A stretch of 64,000 nucleotides of DNA from Dyella sp. BiH032 (GCF_031954525.1 NZ_CP134867.1:434001-498000); one strand, 5' to 3'; counted from the first letter of the stretch, positions 9,618 to 19,599 are shown. Program-made: numbers and translations. The notes: generated by a model not told the origin, from the sequence alone.

Positions 9618-11473
9618 GCGCGAACGTGCAGTTCGAGGCACTGGCGCCGGCTTCGGTGCGCCTGGACGGTCCGCTGGGCGAGGCGCTGGCGGCTAACGCG
9701 CGGGGACGCCTTTCCCACTTCGTCGAGGACGAACGCAGCCCGGCCATCGCGCTTTTTGCGCCGGAACGGCGTGCAGGCAACACCGAAGGCGACTGGTACG
9801 GCGAGCACGCCGGCAAGTGGCTGTATGCCGCCGCCAAGGCCGCGGCACGCACGCGCGGCGAGACGCTGCTTTCGCGCGTGCGCCGCGTGGCCGACTACCT
9901 CGCCTCGGTGCAGGAACCGGACGGCTATCTCGGCACTTACGCGCCGGAGCGCCGCTTCATGCGACCGCAGCCGTCCAAGCCGGCGAGCTGGAACGGCGAA
10001 CCCAGCGTGCGCACCTGGGACATCTGGACGCATGCCTACCTGATCCTCGGCCTGCTGGAAGCGCACCGGCACTTCCCCCAGACGCGCTGGCTGGCGGCGG
10101 CGCGCGCCATCGGCGACCTGTGCTGGCGCACGCTCACCGACGGCGGTATCGACATCACGGAGCTGGGCAACCACTTCGGCCTATCCGCCACCGTGTTGCT
10201 GGACCCCGCGATGGAGCTGTACTTCGCCACCGGCGAAGCACGCTACCTCGCCCTGGCCAAACTCGTGCTGGATCAGGCGAACGCGCATCGCGACCTGGCG
10301 CTGCTGCCGCGCATCGAAGCCGGTGCCGACGCCGCCGAGATCGCCACCGGCAAGGCGTATCAGCTGGCGTGGAACCTGGTCGGCCTGGCGAAGCTGTACA
10401 AGGCGACCGGCGAAACGGTGTATCGCGACGCCCTGCACCGCATGTGGGACAGCATCCGCACCCATCACCTCACGCTCGGCGGCGGGCCGTGGGGCGGTGT
10501 GATGCATCGTTCGCGCGAAGTCTTCAACGCGCCCCATACCTTCAGCCCGTACGGCTATGTCGAGACCTGTTCCAGCCTCGCGTGGATGCAGCTCAACCGC
10601 GAGCTGCTGCTGATCGAGGGCGATCCGAGATATGCCGAGGAGATCGAGCGCACCGCCTACAACGACCTGCTCGGCGCGCAGGCGCCGGACGGCGAGGACT
10701 GGTGCTACTACGTCTTCCCCAACGGCCGTCGCGTGCACACCACCTACTGGCGCTGCTGCAAATCCAGCGGCGCGATGGCCTTGGAAGAACTCCCGGGCGT
10801 CGCCTACTTGCGCGATGCGCGTGGGCTGGCAGTGAATCTCTACGGTGCCGGCAGCGTCACGTTCACGTGGCCCGACGCCGGCGAAGTCACGCTGGAACAG
10901 CGCACGGGCTATCCCTTCGCCGGCGGCGTGCTGTTGCGGTTGCGCGTGCAGCAGCCGGCGCGCTTCGTCCTGAAGCTGCGCATCCCGTCATGGGCGGAAG
11001 GAGCCAGCGTGCGCGTTGGCGGCGAGGACGTGCCCGCCGTGCCGCGCCGCTATGTCGCGATCGAGCGCGAATGGCAGGACGGCGACGAGATCGCGCTGCA
11101 CTTCCCCATGGCCGTGCGGCTGCATCGCGCGGTGAACCGCAATGTGCAGGAATCGCGCGCGCCGGACGGCGAGCCGGTGCGGCAGCAGGTGCTGCGCTTC
11201 GACTACGTAGGCCTCACACGTGGCCCGCTGGTCTACGCCACGGAGCTGATCGACGGCTTCAAGATCGAGGAAACGCTTCGCCTGCCGTCCGCCGATCCCA
11301 CCGACTGGCTCACCGTGCTGCCGCCCGACGAAGGCGACGCCGCGCCGCGCATCGAAGTGCGCCCGGGCTATCGCGCGCCGCTGTATTTCGAGCCGTATTA
11401 CCGCGTCGGCGGACGCATGGATGGCGCATGGCGGCTCACCTGGCTGCAGCTGGCGCCGGAGCCGCCGTGGTGA
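9614..11473 (+). CDS. GH127-family beta-L-arabinofuranosidase-like glycosidase (DUF1680)
   Basis: A 619-residue protein of glycoside hydrolase family 127, whose founder removes beta-L-arabinofuranose with a zinc-bound cysteine nucleophile. The metal/nucleophile set is visible: Glu317 and Cys319 in GYVETCSSLAW and Cys381-Cys382 in YWRCCKSSGA, matching the Glu/Cys/Cys-Cys arrangement of the family. An (alpha/alpha)6 barrel is followed by beta-sandwich domains. No signal peptide is seen, so it probably acts in the cytoplasm on imported oligosaccharides. GTG 9614 overlaps the upstream stop codon by four bases. It belongs to the same transcription unit as the receptor, kinase and SUMF1 fusion. Confidence 0.9.
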   Translation: MSANVQFEALAPASVRLDGPLGEALAANARGRLSHFVEDERSPAIALFAPERRAGNTEGDWYGEHAGKWLYAAAKAAARTRGETLLSRVRRVADYLASVQEPDGYLGTYAPERRFMRPQPSKPASWNGEPSVRTWDIWTHAYLILGLLEAHRHFPQTRWLAAARAIGDLCWRTLTDGGIDITELGNHFGLSATVLLDPAMELYFATGEARYLALAKLVLDQANAHRDLALLPRIEAGADAAEIATGKAYQLAWNLVGLAKLYKATGETVYRDALHRMWDSIRTHHLTLGGGPWGGVMHRSREVFNAPHTFSPYGYVETCSSLAWMQLNRELLLIEGDPRYAEEIERTAYNDLLGAQAPDGEDWCYYVFPNGRRVHTTYWRCCKSSGAMALEELPGVAYLRDARGLAVNLYGAGSVTFTWPDAGEVTLEQRTGYPFAGGVLLRLRVQQPARFVLKLRIPSWAEGASVRVGGEDVPAVPRRYVAIEREWQDGDEIALHFPMAVRLHRAVNRNVQESRAPDGEPVRQQVLRFDYVGLTRGPLVYATELIDGFKIEETLRLPSADPTDWLTVLPPDEGDAAPRIEVRPGYRAPLYFEPYYRVGGRMDGAWRLTWLQLAPEPPW

Positions 11474-11587
11474 AGCAAGCGATCGTGCTGATAGAACATA
11501 TCCGACGCGCCTGTTTCCGCGTCCGGCAGCGGCGCAAAGTAGCGGCGACCACGACACGACAGCAGGAGCCTCGCGGATACGCGGCCT

Positions 11588-12751
11588 ATGGAAAGCTCTT
11601 CACCTGATCCGGCCGCCGCCGCGCGCGGCCCTTTGCACGGCATCCGCGTGCTCGACCTGAGCGCGTACATCGCCGGTCCCTACGGTTGCACCTTGCTGGC
11701 CGACCAGGGCGCCGATGTGCTCAAGATCGAGCCGCCCGGCGGCGACAATCTGCGCCAGTACCCCTCCACGTTGCCCACCGAGAGCCGCGCCTTCCTCGGC
11801 GTCAACCGCAGCAAGCGCGGCATGGTGCTGGACCTGAAGAACCCCTCCGACCACGCCGTGCTGCTGCGGCTGGTGCGCGACGCCGACGTGCTGGTGCACA
11901 ACTTCCGCCCCGGCGTGCCGAAGCGCCTGGGTATCGACTTCGACCAGCTGAGCGCGCTGCATCCGCGCCTGATCTACTGCGCCGTCACCGGCTATGGCGA
12001 GAGCGGTCCGATGAAGGACAAGGCCGGTTACGATCAGGTATTGCAGACCATGACCGGCATGTGCGCGCTGCAAGGCAAGCGCGGCGGTCCGCCAGAAATC
12101 ATCTACGGCTCGGTGGTGGACTACTACGCCGCCGCGCTGGTCGCCGCCGGCGTGTCCTCCGCGCTGTATGAGCGCGAGCGCAGCGGCCTGGGCCAGTTCG
12201 TCGGCGTGTCGCTGCTGCGCGCCGCGCTCACCATGCAGTCGGCGCGGTTGATCTGGGCCGATGGCGAATCGCTGGACATCGGCCGCGACATGCGTTCCGG
12301 CGGCGTCACCGGCATCCATCCCACCGCCGAGGGTTACATCTATATCTCCGCCAACACGCCGCACTTCTGGCGCGCACTGTGCGAGAAGACCGGCTTGCAG
12401 GCGCTGGCCGCCGATGCGCGCTATGACACCGTACGCAAGCGCGCTGAACACGCGGCCGAGATCCTGCCGAAACTCCACGAGGCACTCGCCGCGCATTCGG
12501 CGATGGAATGGGAACGTCGCTTCGGCGACGAAGTACCCAGTGCCGCAGCTCGCCGCATCGAGGATATGTTCGAGCACCCGCAGGTGCTGGCCGAGGGCAT
12601 CGTCGGGACGATCGAGCATCCGGTGGTGGGGCGTTATCACGGTGTCGCGCAGTCGATCAAGTTCGGCCGCACGCCGGGGCCGGCGCCGTTTGCGGCGCCG
12701 ATGTTGGGGCAGCATACGGGGGTGGTGAAGGGGGAGTTGGGGGAGGGGTGA
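11588..12751 (+). CDS. CaiB/BaiF-type class III CoA-transferase
   Basis: A 387-residue family III CoA-transferase, which moves CoA between carboxylic acids through an aspartyl-CoA intermediate. The fold start GIRVLDLSAYIAGPYGC, the CoA-binding region VLKIEPPGGDN, and the expected catalytic Asp149 in KAGYDQVLQTMTGMC are present. The acids used cannot be inferred. It follows the GH127 gene by 114 bases on the same strand; whether it belongs to the same pathway (for example degradation of an acyl substituent or a sugar acid) is speculative. Its last 40 codons are extremely rich in G-ending triplets (GGG, GAG, TTG) next to a repeat island. Confidence 0.88.
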   Translation: MESSSPDPAAAARGPLHGIRVLDLSAYIAGPYGCTLLADQGADVLKIEPPGGDNLRQYPSTLPTESRAFLGVNRSKRGMVLDLKNPSDHAVLLRLVRDADVLVHNFRPGVPKRLGIDFDQLSALHPRLIYCAVTGYGESGPMKDKAGYDQVLQTMTGMCALQGKRGGPPEIIYGSVVDYYAAALVAAGVSSALYERERSGLGQFVGVSLLRAALTMQSARLIWADGESLDIGRDMRSGGVTGIHPTAEGYIYISANTPHFWRALCEKTGLQALAADARYDTVRKRAEHAAEILPKLHEALAAHSAMEWERRFGDEVPSAAARRIEDMFEHPQVLAEGIVGTIEHPVVGRYHGVAQSIKFGRTPGPAPFAAPMLGQHTGVVKGELGEG

Positions 12752-12900
12752 GGGTTGGGTTTGTTTGGTGTTTTGGTGGGGGTATTGGGGTGGTTCTGCT
12801 GTGTGGGTGGCGCGGATTTTTGGCGTGATGTGGTTGCGTGTGGTCTGGACGCTTGTGTGATGTGGCGGTTTGGGGGGCTCGTCGTTGCGCGGGGCTGATC

Positions 12901-13257
12901 TTCGTCGTTCGTACTAAGGTTACGTTTTCGCGATCTGGCCGCTTATGCAGCGGGCATTTCGGACGCCTGCCGGCGTCCGAGTTACTTTCTCTTTGCTGGC
13001 CCAAAGAGAAAGTAACCAAAGAGAAATGGCCTGAGGTCAAAGGCTCGCGGCGGGGGTTGGGAGAGCACGTGGTGTTTTCTCAGCTGCTCGATCGCGCGAC
13101 TCGAAGTGGGACTGAGGTACGTAGAGGGGACGTCGAGGCGCCGGGGCGGAGAGGACGGGGAGCGGTGTGTCGGCTTTAGTGATCCTGCGATAGCACCGCA
13201 CTTCTCCCTCTCCCCTGCGGGGAGAGGGCGGGGTGAGGGGTCCTACGGAGCGAGACC
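12901..13257 (+). repeat. Composite repeat, family B copy 1
   Basis: One of three family B copies. It starts with a module reading CTAAGGTTACGTTTTCGC, then GGCCGCTTATGCAGCGGGC, a GACGCC/GGCGTC stem, and the main palindrome with arms GTTACTTTCTCTTTG and CAAAGAGAAAGTAAC (12980-13017). A run GGCTCGCGGCGGGGGTTGGG and an AGCTGCTCGATCGCGCGAC block follow. The terminal CTCTCCCCTGCGGGGAGAG palindrome lies at about 13208-13226. This copy lacks the loop cassette. No coding character is seen. Confidence 0.88.
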
Positions 13258-13389
13258 TTCGATCCATCTTGTCCCGACCTAGGGCGGGAGTACTGTGAGT
13301 GCACTCCAATGCCTTTTCCTGTGTCTTGCCCCAGGGTTGCTGGTAGCTCGCCCAACTTGCATGGGAGCTATGGCTCTAGTGGCGTTTCC

Positions 13390-13786
13390 GCGAGCACCCG
13401 CCCCTCATCCCGCCTTCTCCCCGGAGCGGAGAAGGAGAAGTGATGGACCGAGGCGAAAACCAAACAAGAGCGAGCGAAGCGATGCTCCGTACCGCTCTTG
13501 ATCTCCCGGGTTCCCTTCGCGGCGGTGAGGGCTGGACGATCAGGCCCGCGAAGCGGGGCGGGGGCAGGACGCCCCCGCCTTTTCGATCAGGACATGGATG
13601 TCCTGTCGAAAAGCCCGGCCAGCCCTCAACGCACCCGCAGCAGCGAAGGCTGCGGAGGGCGCCGCGCAGGGGCCCTTCTTCTTGGTTACTTCTTCTCGTG
13701 GTCCCCCTTGAGGGGATGGGCAAGCAAGAAGAAGTAACTCGCTCTCCGGCAGGAGAGCGAAACCCCTCGCCCGCGAGGGCGAGACA
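13390..13786 (-). repeat. Composite repeat, family A copy 2 (inverted)
   Basis: The same module order as copy 1 but on the opposite strand: the terminal CTTCTCC/GGAGAAG palindrome is at 13417-13440 and the main GTTACTTCTTCT palindrome at about 13684-13738. This copy carries the loop cassette (CCCCCTTGAGGGG around 13703). It lies head-to-head with family B copy 1, 130 bases away, so 12901-13786 forms a double island. Confidence 0.88.
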
Positions 13787-14110
13787 AGGCTTGCAATAAG
13801 GCGACAACAGAGCGCTGTCGCCACTGGATGACTCGCCGCGCTCGCCTGTCCGGGGCCGCCTTTCGGGCATTCTCCGCGCTTCGCGCTCCGTCCGGCCCAC
13901 GCCGGAATGACGAGTAGGTGGGGACGAGGTGCCCTCTGCGCCTCGCGTTGGGTTCCAAGCTCACCCCAACCTACGTGAGTACGCCCTCCGCTCCGCCCGC
14001 ACCGGAACCACAAGCAGGTAAGGCGAGGCAATCGTCAGCGCCTCGCACAGGGCTTCGCGAGCGAACCCCAACCTACGCCAACCTTGCGAACCCCACCCCA
14101 AGCCGCCGCG
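13787..14110 (-). repeat. Accessory repeat modules attached to family A copy 2
   Basis: Read on the minus strand, short palindromic modules that also precede family A copies 3, 4 and 5 appear here. They include a GTAGGTTGGGGT..ACCCCAAC-type unit, represented twice (about 13950-13975 and 14062-14080). A TCATTCCGGCG..GCCGGA unit lies near 13890-13912, and a GGCGACAGCGCTCTGTTGTCGCC-like stem near 13799-13820. The repeated units look like nested insertions or duplications. No gene is seen. Confidence 0.7.
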
Positions 14111-14164
14111 CGAAAGCACACAACGCCCCCACTTGTCTCGATCCATGTGGCAACCGCAAACGAA

Positions 14165-14202
14165 GAAACATTAACCCCAGCATTCAATTTCGTAATTGTG
14201 CC
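14165..14202 (+). promoter_or_regulatory. Candidate XylR-type operator upstream of the xyloglucan receptor
   Basis: The 16-mer ATTTCGTAATTGTGCC (14187-14202) differs at two positions from ATTTCGCAATTGCGCC in the xylR-xylA gap. Twenty-two bases upstream a GAAACATT element (14165) corresponds to GAAAAATG at 26867, where the distance is 23. Two similar elements about two helical turns apart would suit an AraC-type regulator such as XylR. The site is about 140 bases before the receptor start. This is inference from comparing the two sites. Confidence 0.5.
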
Positions 14203-14343
14203 CCGCACCCCCCTCCCCCAGCATGCGACTGCCACAGGCCGGTGGGGCTGGCACCCAGCCTTCGGTAGGGGAAACCGGGCCGGCCTGCGAAGAGCCGACG
14301 GATACGTTCCGCGGACACAAAAATCTGTTGGAGAGTCGTGACC

Positions 14344-17319
14344 ATGATCGAGAGAGTGCATGGCGGGGAGTCGTGTCGCCTGTTCCAGGTTCAGCGCCGT
14401 CTTCACGGTACGCGCCTGGCATGGGCCGTAGCGGTGGGGCTGGCTCTGTCGTACGGGCCGGCGCTGCGCGCGCAGCAGGCCGAACCGGTGCAGGACAACG
14501 GCGCGCCGGCCAAGACCGGCCAGCAGGCCAAGCCGAAGAAGGACGGCGACAAGAAACCCGTGCAGGACCTGGCCGGCGTCACCGTGACCGGCGTGCGCGC
14601 CAGCTTGCAGTCCGCGCAGCAGCTCAAGCAGAACGCCGACCAGATCGTCGACTCCGTCACCGCCGTCGACATCGGCGCGCTGCCTGACCGTAGCGTCACC
14701 GAAACCCTGCAGCGCGTCAGCGGCGTCACCATCGACCACTTCATGGCGCGCAACGACCCCGACCACTTCTCCGCCGAAGGCAGCGGCGTGATGATCCGCG
14801 GCCTGACTCAGGTGCGCGGCGAGTTGAACGGGCGCGATGTGTTCAGTGCCAACTCCGGCCGTGGCCTCAGCTTCGAGGACGTGCCAGCCGAGCTCATGGC
14901 CGGCGTGGACGTATACAAGAATCCCTCTGCCGAGATCATCGAAGGCGGCATCGGCGGCACGGTCAATCTGCGCACGCGGCTCCCGTTCGACTCGCCGGGG
15001 CGGGTAATCGGCTTCACCGGCGGCGTCAACGAAGGCGACTTCGCCAAGAAGAGCAAGCCGTCGGCTTCGTTCCTCTACAGCAATGTGTGGAAGACCGAGA
15101 ACCATGGCGAATTCGGCGCCTTGTTCGATGTGGCCTTCTCCGAACTGGCCACGCGCTCGGACGGCATCCAGATGGAGCCTTATGTCAGGCGCAACGACGA
15201 CGCCGTACTCAAGGGCACCAATTTCACCAACGTCTATGTGCCTGGCGGCGCCGACTGGCGCACGCTGGATTTCCAGCGCCGCCGCATCGGCCTGGCCGGC
15301 GCATTGCAGTGGCGACCCAACAAGAACCTGGAGCTGACCAGCCAGGTACTGCGTTCCGACTACCGCATGCAATGGGACGAGTTCGGCGGCATCTTCAATG
15401 ACAGCAGCAACAACGTGCATCCGGCCAACGGCGGCACCTTCAACTACGACAGCAATGGCGTGTTCCAGAGCGGCACGCTGGCGTCCGATTCGTGGCGCGG
15501 AAATCTGACGACCGATGGCGTGCGCTTCATGGCCGACCGCCGCTACGCGACTCAGCGCACCATCACCACTGACTGGTCCAACAGCCTCAAGTACAACATC
15601 AACGACCAGATGGTGCTGTACGCCGATGCGCAGTTCGTCAAGTCGACCAGCCAGTCGCTGGACTTCACCGTGTTCGACGCCACCTACCTGCCCGGCGTCA
15701 CCCTGAATGTGCCTGGCGGATCCAAGCCGACCATCACCTCCGACCCCGCCGCCTACGCCACCAATCCGGCGAATTATTTCTGGAGCGCGGCGATGGATCA
15801 TCACGAGCGGAACAAGGGGCTGGAGCGCGCCCTGCGGCTGGACCTCGAATACAACTTCGAGGACAGCAAATGGCTGCGCTACGTGAAATTCGGCGTACGC
15901 GCCACCAGCCGCACCGAGCTGAACAAGAACAACGGCTACAACTGGGGCGTGGTTTCCGACAACTGGGCCGCCATCGATAGCCCGAGCGGTCTGGCGGACC
16001 TGGCCACCTATCTGCCGAGCATGTCCTCGTTGTACACGTATTCGAACTTCTTCCGCGGCAACGCCAGCATGCCGCCGCAGCTGTACTTCCCCAGCGACAA
16101 GCTGGTGCGCGACTATCACTACGCCTACCAGCAGCTGCATGCGTTCGGCTCGCCCACGGGCTGGGCGCCGCGCGACATCTATCGCAAGCAGGACGTCAAC
16201 GATCAGACCGAAAGGACCAAGTCCGCGTACGGCGTGCTGTACTTCGGCAGCGACGATGCGCTTGGCGTGCCGGTGGACGGCAACGTGGGCATCCGCCTGG
16301 TGCGCACCGACGTCACAGCGAACGGCTACGGCCAGTATCCGGACCTCACCACCAGCGGCGTCGACCCCAGCCTGATGGCGATGTACTACGGCCAGTATTT
16401 CCCGCTGAACTCCAGCGGGCACTACAAGAACGCACTGCCCAGCTTCAACCTGCGCTTCAAGTTCACCGACAGCCTGCAATGGCGTCTGGCCGCGTCCCGG
16501 GCGATGACCCGTCCGGACTTCACCCAGCTGCAGCCGTATCTGCAGATGGGCGCCACGCTCACCTCGGACAACACCGCGGTGACCAAGTGGAACGGCTCGG
16601 CCGGCAATCCGAACCTCAAGCCGATGCGCGCCAACCAGTACGACACCGCGCTGGAGTGGTATTTCGCGCCCACCGGCCAGCTGTACGCCACGCTGTTCTA
16701 CAAGGACGTACGCGACTACATCGCCAACCAGACGCGCACCGAGATCTACAACGGCCAGCCGTTCGAGGTGACCCGTCCGTACAACATGAGCAAGGGCAAG
16801 ATCCGCGGCGGCGAAATCGGCTATCAGCAATTCTTCGATTTCCTGCCCGGCTGGCTCAAGGGCTTCGGCGTGCAGGCCAACTTCACCTACGTCGACAGCA
16901 AGGGTGGCACCAACAGCGCCACCGATCCGTACTCCAACACCACCGTCACCGGCGTGGTGCTGCCGCTGGAAGGGCTGTCCAAGCGCAGCTACAACCTGGT
17001 CGGCATGTACGAATATGGCGACTGGTCGATGCGCCTGGCCTGGAACTGGCGTTCGCGCTATCTGCTGACCGCCAGCGACGTGGCCACCAAACTGCCGACG
17101 TGGTCGGACGACTACGGGCAGCTCGACGGCTCGATCATGTACCGCCTCAACAAGAGCGTGCAGGTGGGCCTGCAGACCAACAACCTCACCAACTCCACCA
17201 CCAAGGTCCTGATGGGACCGACCAGCTACGCCGACGGCACGGTCGACCACCGCCTGTACAACCGCGGCTGGTTCGTCAACGACCGCCGCTACGAGCTGGT
17301 GGTGCGCGCGACGTTCTGA
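14344..17319 (+). CDS. TonB-dependent receptor of the Xanthomonas/Caulobacter carbohydrate type
   Basis: A receptor of 991 residues. ATG 14344 is chosen because GGAGAG (14330-14335) is well spaced before it; the in-frame GTG at 14338 is too close. A signal peptide region (to about residue 43) is followed by a TonB-box-like VTVTGVRASLQ, then the plug motifs typical of the large Xanth-Caul receptors: QIVDSVTAVDIGALPDRSVT, ETLQRVSGV, GVMIRGLTQVR, IIEGGIGGTVNLRTR. A barrel follows, ending in ...ELVVRATF with a terminal Phe. Followed directly by GH74, GH35 and GH31 genes, it most likely imports xyloglucan oligosaccharides. Its stop codon overlaps the GH74 start (TGATG). A possible XylR operator lies in its leader. 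Confidence 0.93.
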   Translation: MIERVHGGESCRLFQVQRRLHGTRLAWAVAVGLALSYGPALRAQQAEPVQDNGAPAKTGQQAKPKKDGDKKPVQDLAGVTVTGVRASLQSAQQLKQNADQIVDSVTAVDIGALPDRSVTETLQRVSGVTIDHFMARNDPDHFSAEGSGVMIRGLTQVRGELNGRDVFSANSGRGLSFEDVPAELMAGVDVYKNPSAEIIEGGIGGTVNLRTRLPFDSPGRVIGFTGGVNEGDFAKKSKPSASFLYSNVWKTENHGEFGALFDVAFSELATRSDGIQMEPYVRRNDDAVLKGTNFTNVYVPGGADWRTLDFQRRRIGLAGALQWRPNKNLELTSQVLRSDYRMQWDEFGGIFNDSSNNVHPANGGTFNYDSNGVFQSGTLASDSWRGNLTTDGVRFMADRRYATQRTITTDWSNSLKYNINDQMVLYADAQFVKSTSQSLDFTVFDATYLPGVTLNVPGGSKPTITSDPAAYATNPANYFWSAAMDHHERNKGLERALRLDLEYNFEDSKWLRYVKFGVRATSRTELNKNNGYNWGVVSDNWAAIDSPSGLADLATYLPSMSSLYTYSNFFRGNASMPPQLYFPSDKLVRDYHYAYQQLHAFGSPTGWAPRDIYRKQDVNDQTERTKSAYGVLYFGSDDALGVPVDGNVGIRLVRTDVTANGYGQYPDLTTSGVDPSLMAMYYGQYFPLNSSGHYKNALPSFNLRFKFTDSLQWRLAASRAMTRPDFTQLQPYLQMGATLTSDNTAVTKWNGSAGNPNLKPMRANQYDTALEWYFAPTGQLYATLFYKDVRDYIANQTRTEIYNGQPFEVTRPYNMSKGKIRGGEIGYQQFFDFLPGWLKGFGVQANFTYVDSKGGTNSATDPYSNTTVTGVVLPLEGLSKRSYNLVGMYEYGDWSMRLAWNWRSRYLLTASDVATKLPTWSDDYGQLDGSIMYRLNKSVQVGLQTNNLTNSTTKVLMGPTSYADGTVDHRLYNRGWFVNDRRYELVVRATF

Positions 17320-19589
17320 TGGCAGGGCGCGTGGCAGGGATCGATACGGGCCGGCGCGGTCGCGCACGGCCCGGATGGAGGGCGGCGCTGGCGGTTTGCC
17401 TGCTGGCGTTCGCCGCGTCAGTGGCGGCCGAAGACGCGGTGCCCTATCGTTACGCCGGCGTGCGCATCGGCGGCGGCGGCTTCGTCAGCGGGCTGGTGTT
17501 CCACCCGACGGAGAAGGGCCTGTACTACGCGCGTACCGACGTCGGCGGCGCCTATCGCTGGGACGATGCGGCCAAGCGCTGGGTGCCGCTCACCGACTGG
17601 ATCGAGGCGAAGGACGAGAACCTGCTGGGCATCGACAGCCTCGCCGTCGATCCCTCCGATCCCGAACGTGTCTACCTCGCCGCAGGCACTTACACCGCGC
17701 CTCAGGCCGGCAACGGCGCGGTACTGCGCTCGGCCGATCGCGGCCGGCATTTCGAGCGCGCCGACATGCCGTTCAAGATGGGCGGCAACGAACTGGGCCG
17801 CGGCAATGGCGAGCGGCTGGCGGTCGATCCGCACGACGGCCGCGTGCTGTTCCTGGGCTCGCGCGGGGCGGGCTTGTGGCGCAGCGAGGACTACGGCGCG
17901 CATTGGTCCAACGTGAAGAGCTTTCCGGCCGTCAGCACATCGCCTTCCGCTATCGCGGAGAACAAGTGGCGCAGACAGGCGATCGGTATCGTGTTCGTGA
18001 CGTTCGAGCCCGCCAGCGGCAAGCCGGGCAAACCGACGCCCACGCTGTATGCCGGCGTGTCGACGCAGGAAACCAGCCTGTTCCGTTCCGATGACGGCGG
18101 CGGCACGTGGAAGCCGGTGCCCGGCCAGCCCATCGGACTTCGCCCCAACCACATGGTGCGCGGCGGCGATGGCGCGTACTACCTGAGCTACGGCGACGAG
18201 CCCGGCCCCGACACCATGCACGATGGCGCGGTTTGGAAGTACGAACCGTCGAGCGGACGCTGGACCGAGATCACGCCCTGGCCACGTCCGAAGGATGGCC
18301 AAAGCGGGTATGGCTGGGGCGCGGTCGCGGTGGACCCGCGCGATCCGAAGGTGCTGATGACCGCGACCTTTGCGCACTACACGCCGAAGGACGAACTGTT
18401 CCGCAGCACCGACGGCGGTGCGCATTGGACGGCGGTGTTCCCGCGCTCCGAATTCGAACACTCCACCGCCACCTGGACGCGCGACCACACACCGCACTGG
18501 CTGGCATCGATCCAGATCGACCCCTATGACCCGGACCACGTTCTGTTCGTCACCGGCTACGGCATCTGGGCCTCGCGCGATATGCGCGCGATGGACCGCG
18601 GCGGCACGGTGCATTGGGCGTTCCAGGACGAAGGACTGGAAGAGACCGTGGCGCTGGGGTTGATCAGCCCGCCAGAAGGCGCGCACTTGCTGAGCGCCAT
18701 CGGCGATCTCGACGGTTATCGCCACGACGACCTCGACACGGCGCAACTGCAATTCGCGGCGCCGCCGCGTTACGCCAACGGCGAGAGCATCGATGTCGCG
18801 CAGGCGAAGCCGGCGCTGATCGTGCGCAGCGGTTTCCTGCGCAAGCCCTTCGGACCGGCGATCCGCGCGGCCTGGTCCGAGGACGGCGGCCGGCAGTGGA
18901 AAGCCTTTGCCAGCGAGCCGCCGGAAGGCGAGGGCGCCGGGAGCATCGCCATCGCCGCGGACGGCAGTACGGTGGTGTGGGCGCCGCGCAACGCGTCGCA
19001 TGTCTACCTCACCCATGATGTCGGCAAGGCTTGGACGATGGTCGAAGGACTCGGCCCCAACCTGCGCGTGCTGGCGGATCGAATCGACGCCAAGCGCTTC
19101 TATGCCTACGACCGCCAGAGCGGCGCGCTATTTGCCAGTCGCGATGGCGGTACACATTTCACGCCGATCGATGGCGAGCTGGGCGAAGCATCCCGCGGGC
19201 GCGCGCAGACGCGCGTGCAGGCATCGCCGGATCAGGCCGGCGTGTTGTACGTCGGCAGCCGTGACGGCGAATGGTTGAGGGGTTCCCAGGACGGCCGCGT
19301 GCTCAAGCGCTTCGCTGGCGTCACGGGCGTCGATGCGTTCGGCTTCGGCAAGGCGGCGCCGGGGAACCACACACCGACGCTGTTCATGGCCGGAAGGCTG
19401 CGCGACGCGCAGGGCATCTTCCGCTCCCTGGACGATGGCGCGAGCTGGCAGCGCATCGACGACGCGGGTCACCGCTACGGCCGGATCAGCCACCTTGTCG
19501 GCGACCCGCGCATCTTCGGCCGCCTGTACTTCGCCACCAGCGGACGCGGTATTTTCTATGGCGATCCCGCCAGTGGGGCAACGCCATGA
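17319..19589 (+). CDS. GH74 xyloglucan-specific endo-glucanase
   Basis: A 756-residue exported enzyme with a positively charged leader and hydrophobic core to about residue 37. It has the two-propeller architecture of family 74: GVRIGGGGFVSGLVFHP followed by YARTDVGGAYRWDD with the expected first catalytic Asp74, many Asp-box-like repeats (SDDGGGTW, STDGGAHW, SRDGGTHF, SLDDGASW), and a second-propeller region WSEDGGRQWKAF. GH74 enzymes cut the beta-1,4-glucan backbone of xyloglucan outside the cytoplasm. ATG 17319 overlaps the receptor stop (TGATG), indicating coupled translation. The long open frame before it is a shadow of the receptor gene. Confidence 0.92.
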   Translation: MAGRVAGIDTGRRGRARPGWRAALAVCLLAFAASVAAEDAVPYRYAGVRIGGGGFVSGLVFHPTEKGLYYARTDVGGAYRWDDAAKRWVPLTDWIEAKDENLLGIDSLAVDPSDPERVYLAAGTYTAPQAGNGAVLRSADRGRHFERADMPFKMGGNELGRGNGERLAVDPHDGRVLFLGSRGAGLWRSEDYGAHWSNVKSFPAVSTSPSAIAENKWRRQAIGIVFVTFEPASGKPGKPTPTLYAGVSTQETSLFRSDDGGGTWKPVPGQPIGLRPNHMVRGGDGAYYLSYGDEPGPDTMHDGAVWKYEPSSGRWTEITPWPRPKDGQSGYGWGAVAVDPRDPKVLMTATFAHYTPKDELFRSTDGGAHWTAVFPRSEFEHSTATWTRDHTPHWLASIQIDPYDPDHVLFVTGYGIWASRDMRAMDRGGTVHWAFQDEGLEETVALGLISPPEGAHLLSAIGDLDGYRHDDLDTAQLQFAAPPRYANGESIDVAQAKPALIVRSGFLRKPFGPAIRAAWSEDGGRQWKAFASEPPEGEGAGSIAIAADGSTVVWAPRNASHVYLTHDVGKAWTMVEGLGPNLRVLADRIDAKRFYAYDRQSGALFASRDGGTHFTPIDGELGEASRGRAQTRVQASPDQAGVLYVGSRDGEWLRGSQDGRVLKRFAGVTGVDAFGFGKAAPGNHTPTLFMAGRLRDAQGIFRSLDDGASWQRIDDAGHRYGRISHLVGDPRIFGRLYFATSGRGIFYGDPASGATP

Positions 19590-19599
19590 ACCCGCAACA

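Noticed and set aside
7227..9641. Minus-strand open frame of about 800 codons opposite the SUMF1 fusion
   Set aside because: Shadow frame; the plus strand shows the SUMF1 motifs and GC3 codon use.
14210..14320. Possible riboswitch (GC-rich pairings before the xyloglucan receptor)
   Set aside because: Short pairings exist, but I cannot match cobalamin, TPP or other consensus elements.
14035..17367. Minus-strand open frame of about 1110 codons opposite the xyloglucan receptor
   Set aside because: Antisense shadow of a clear TonB receptor; no domain and no start signal.
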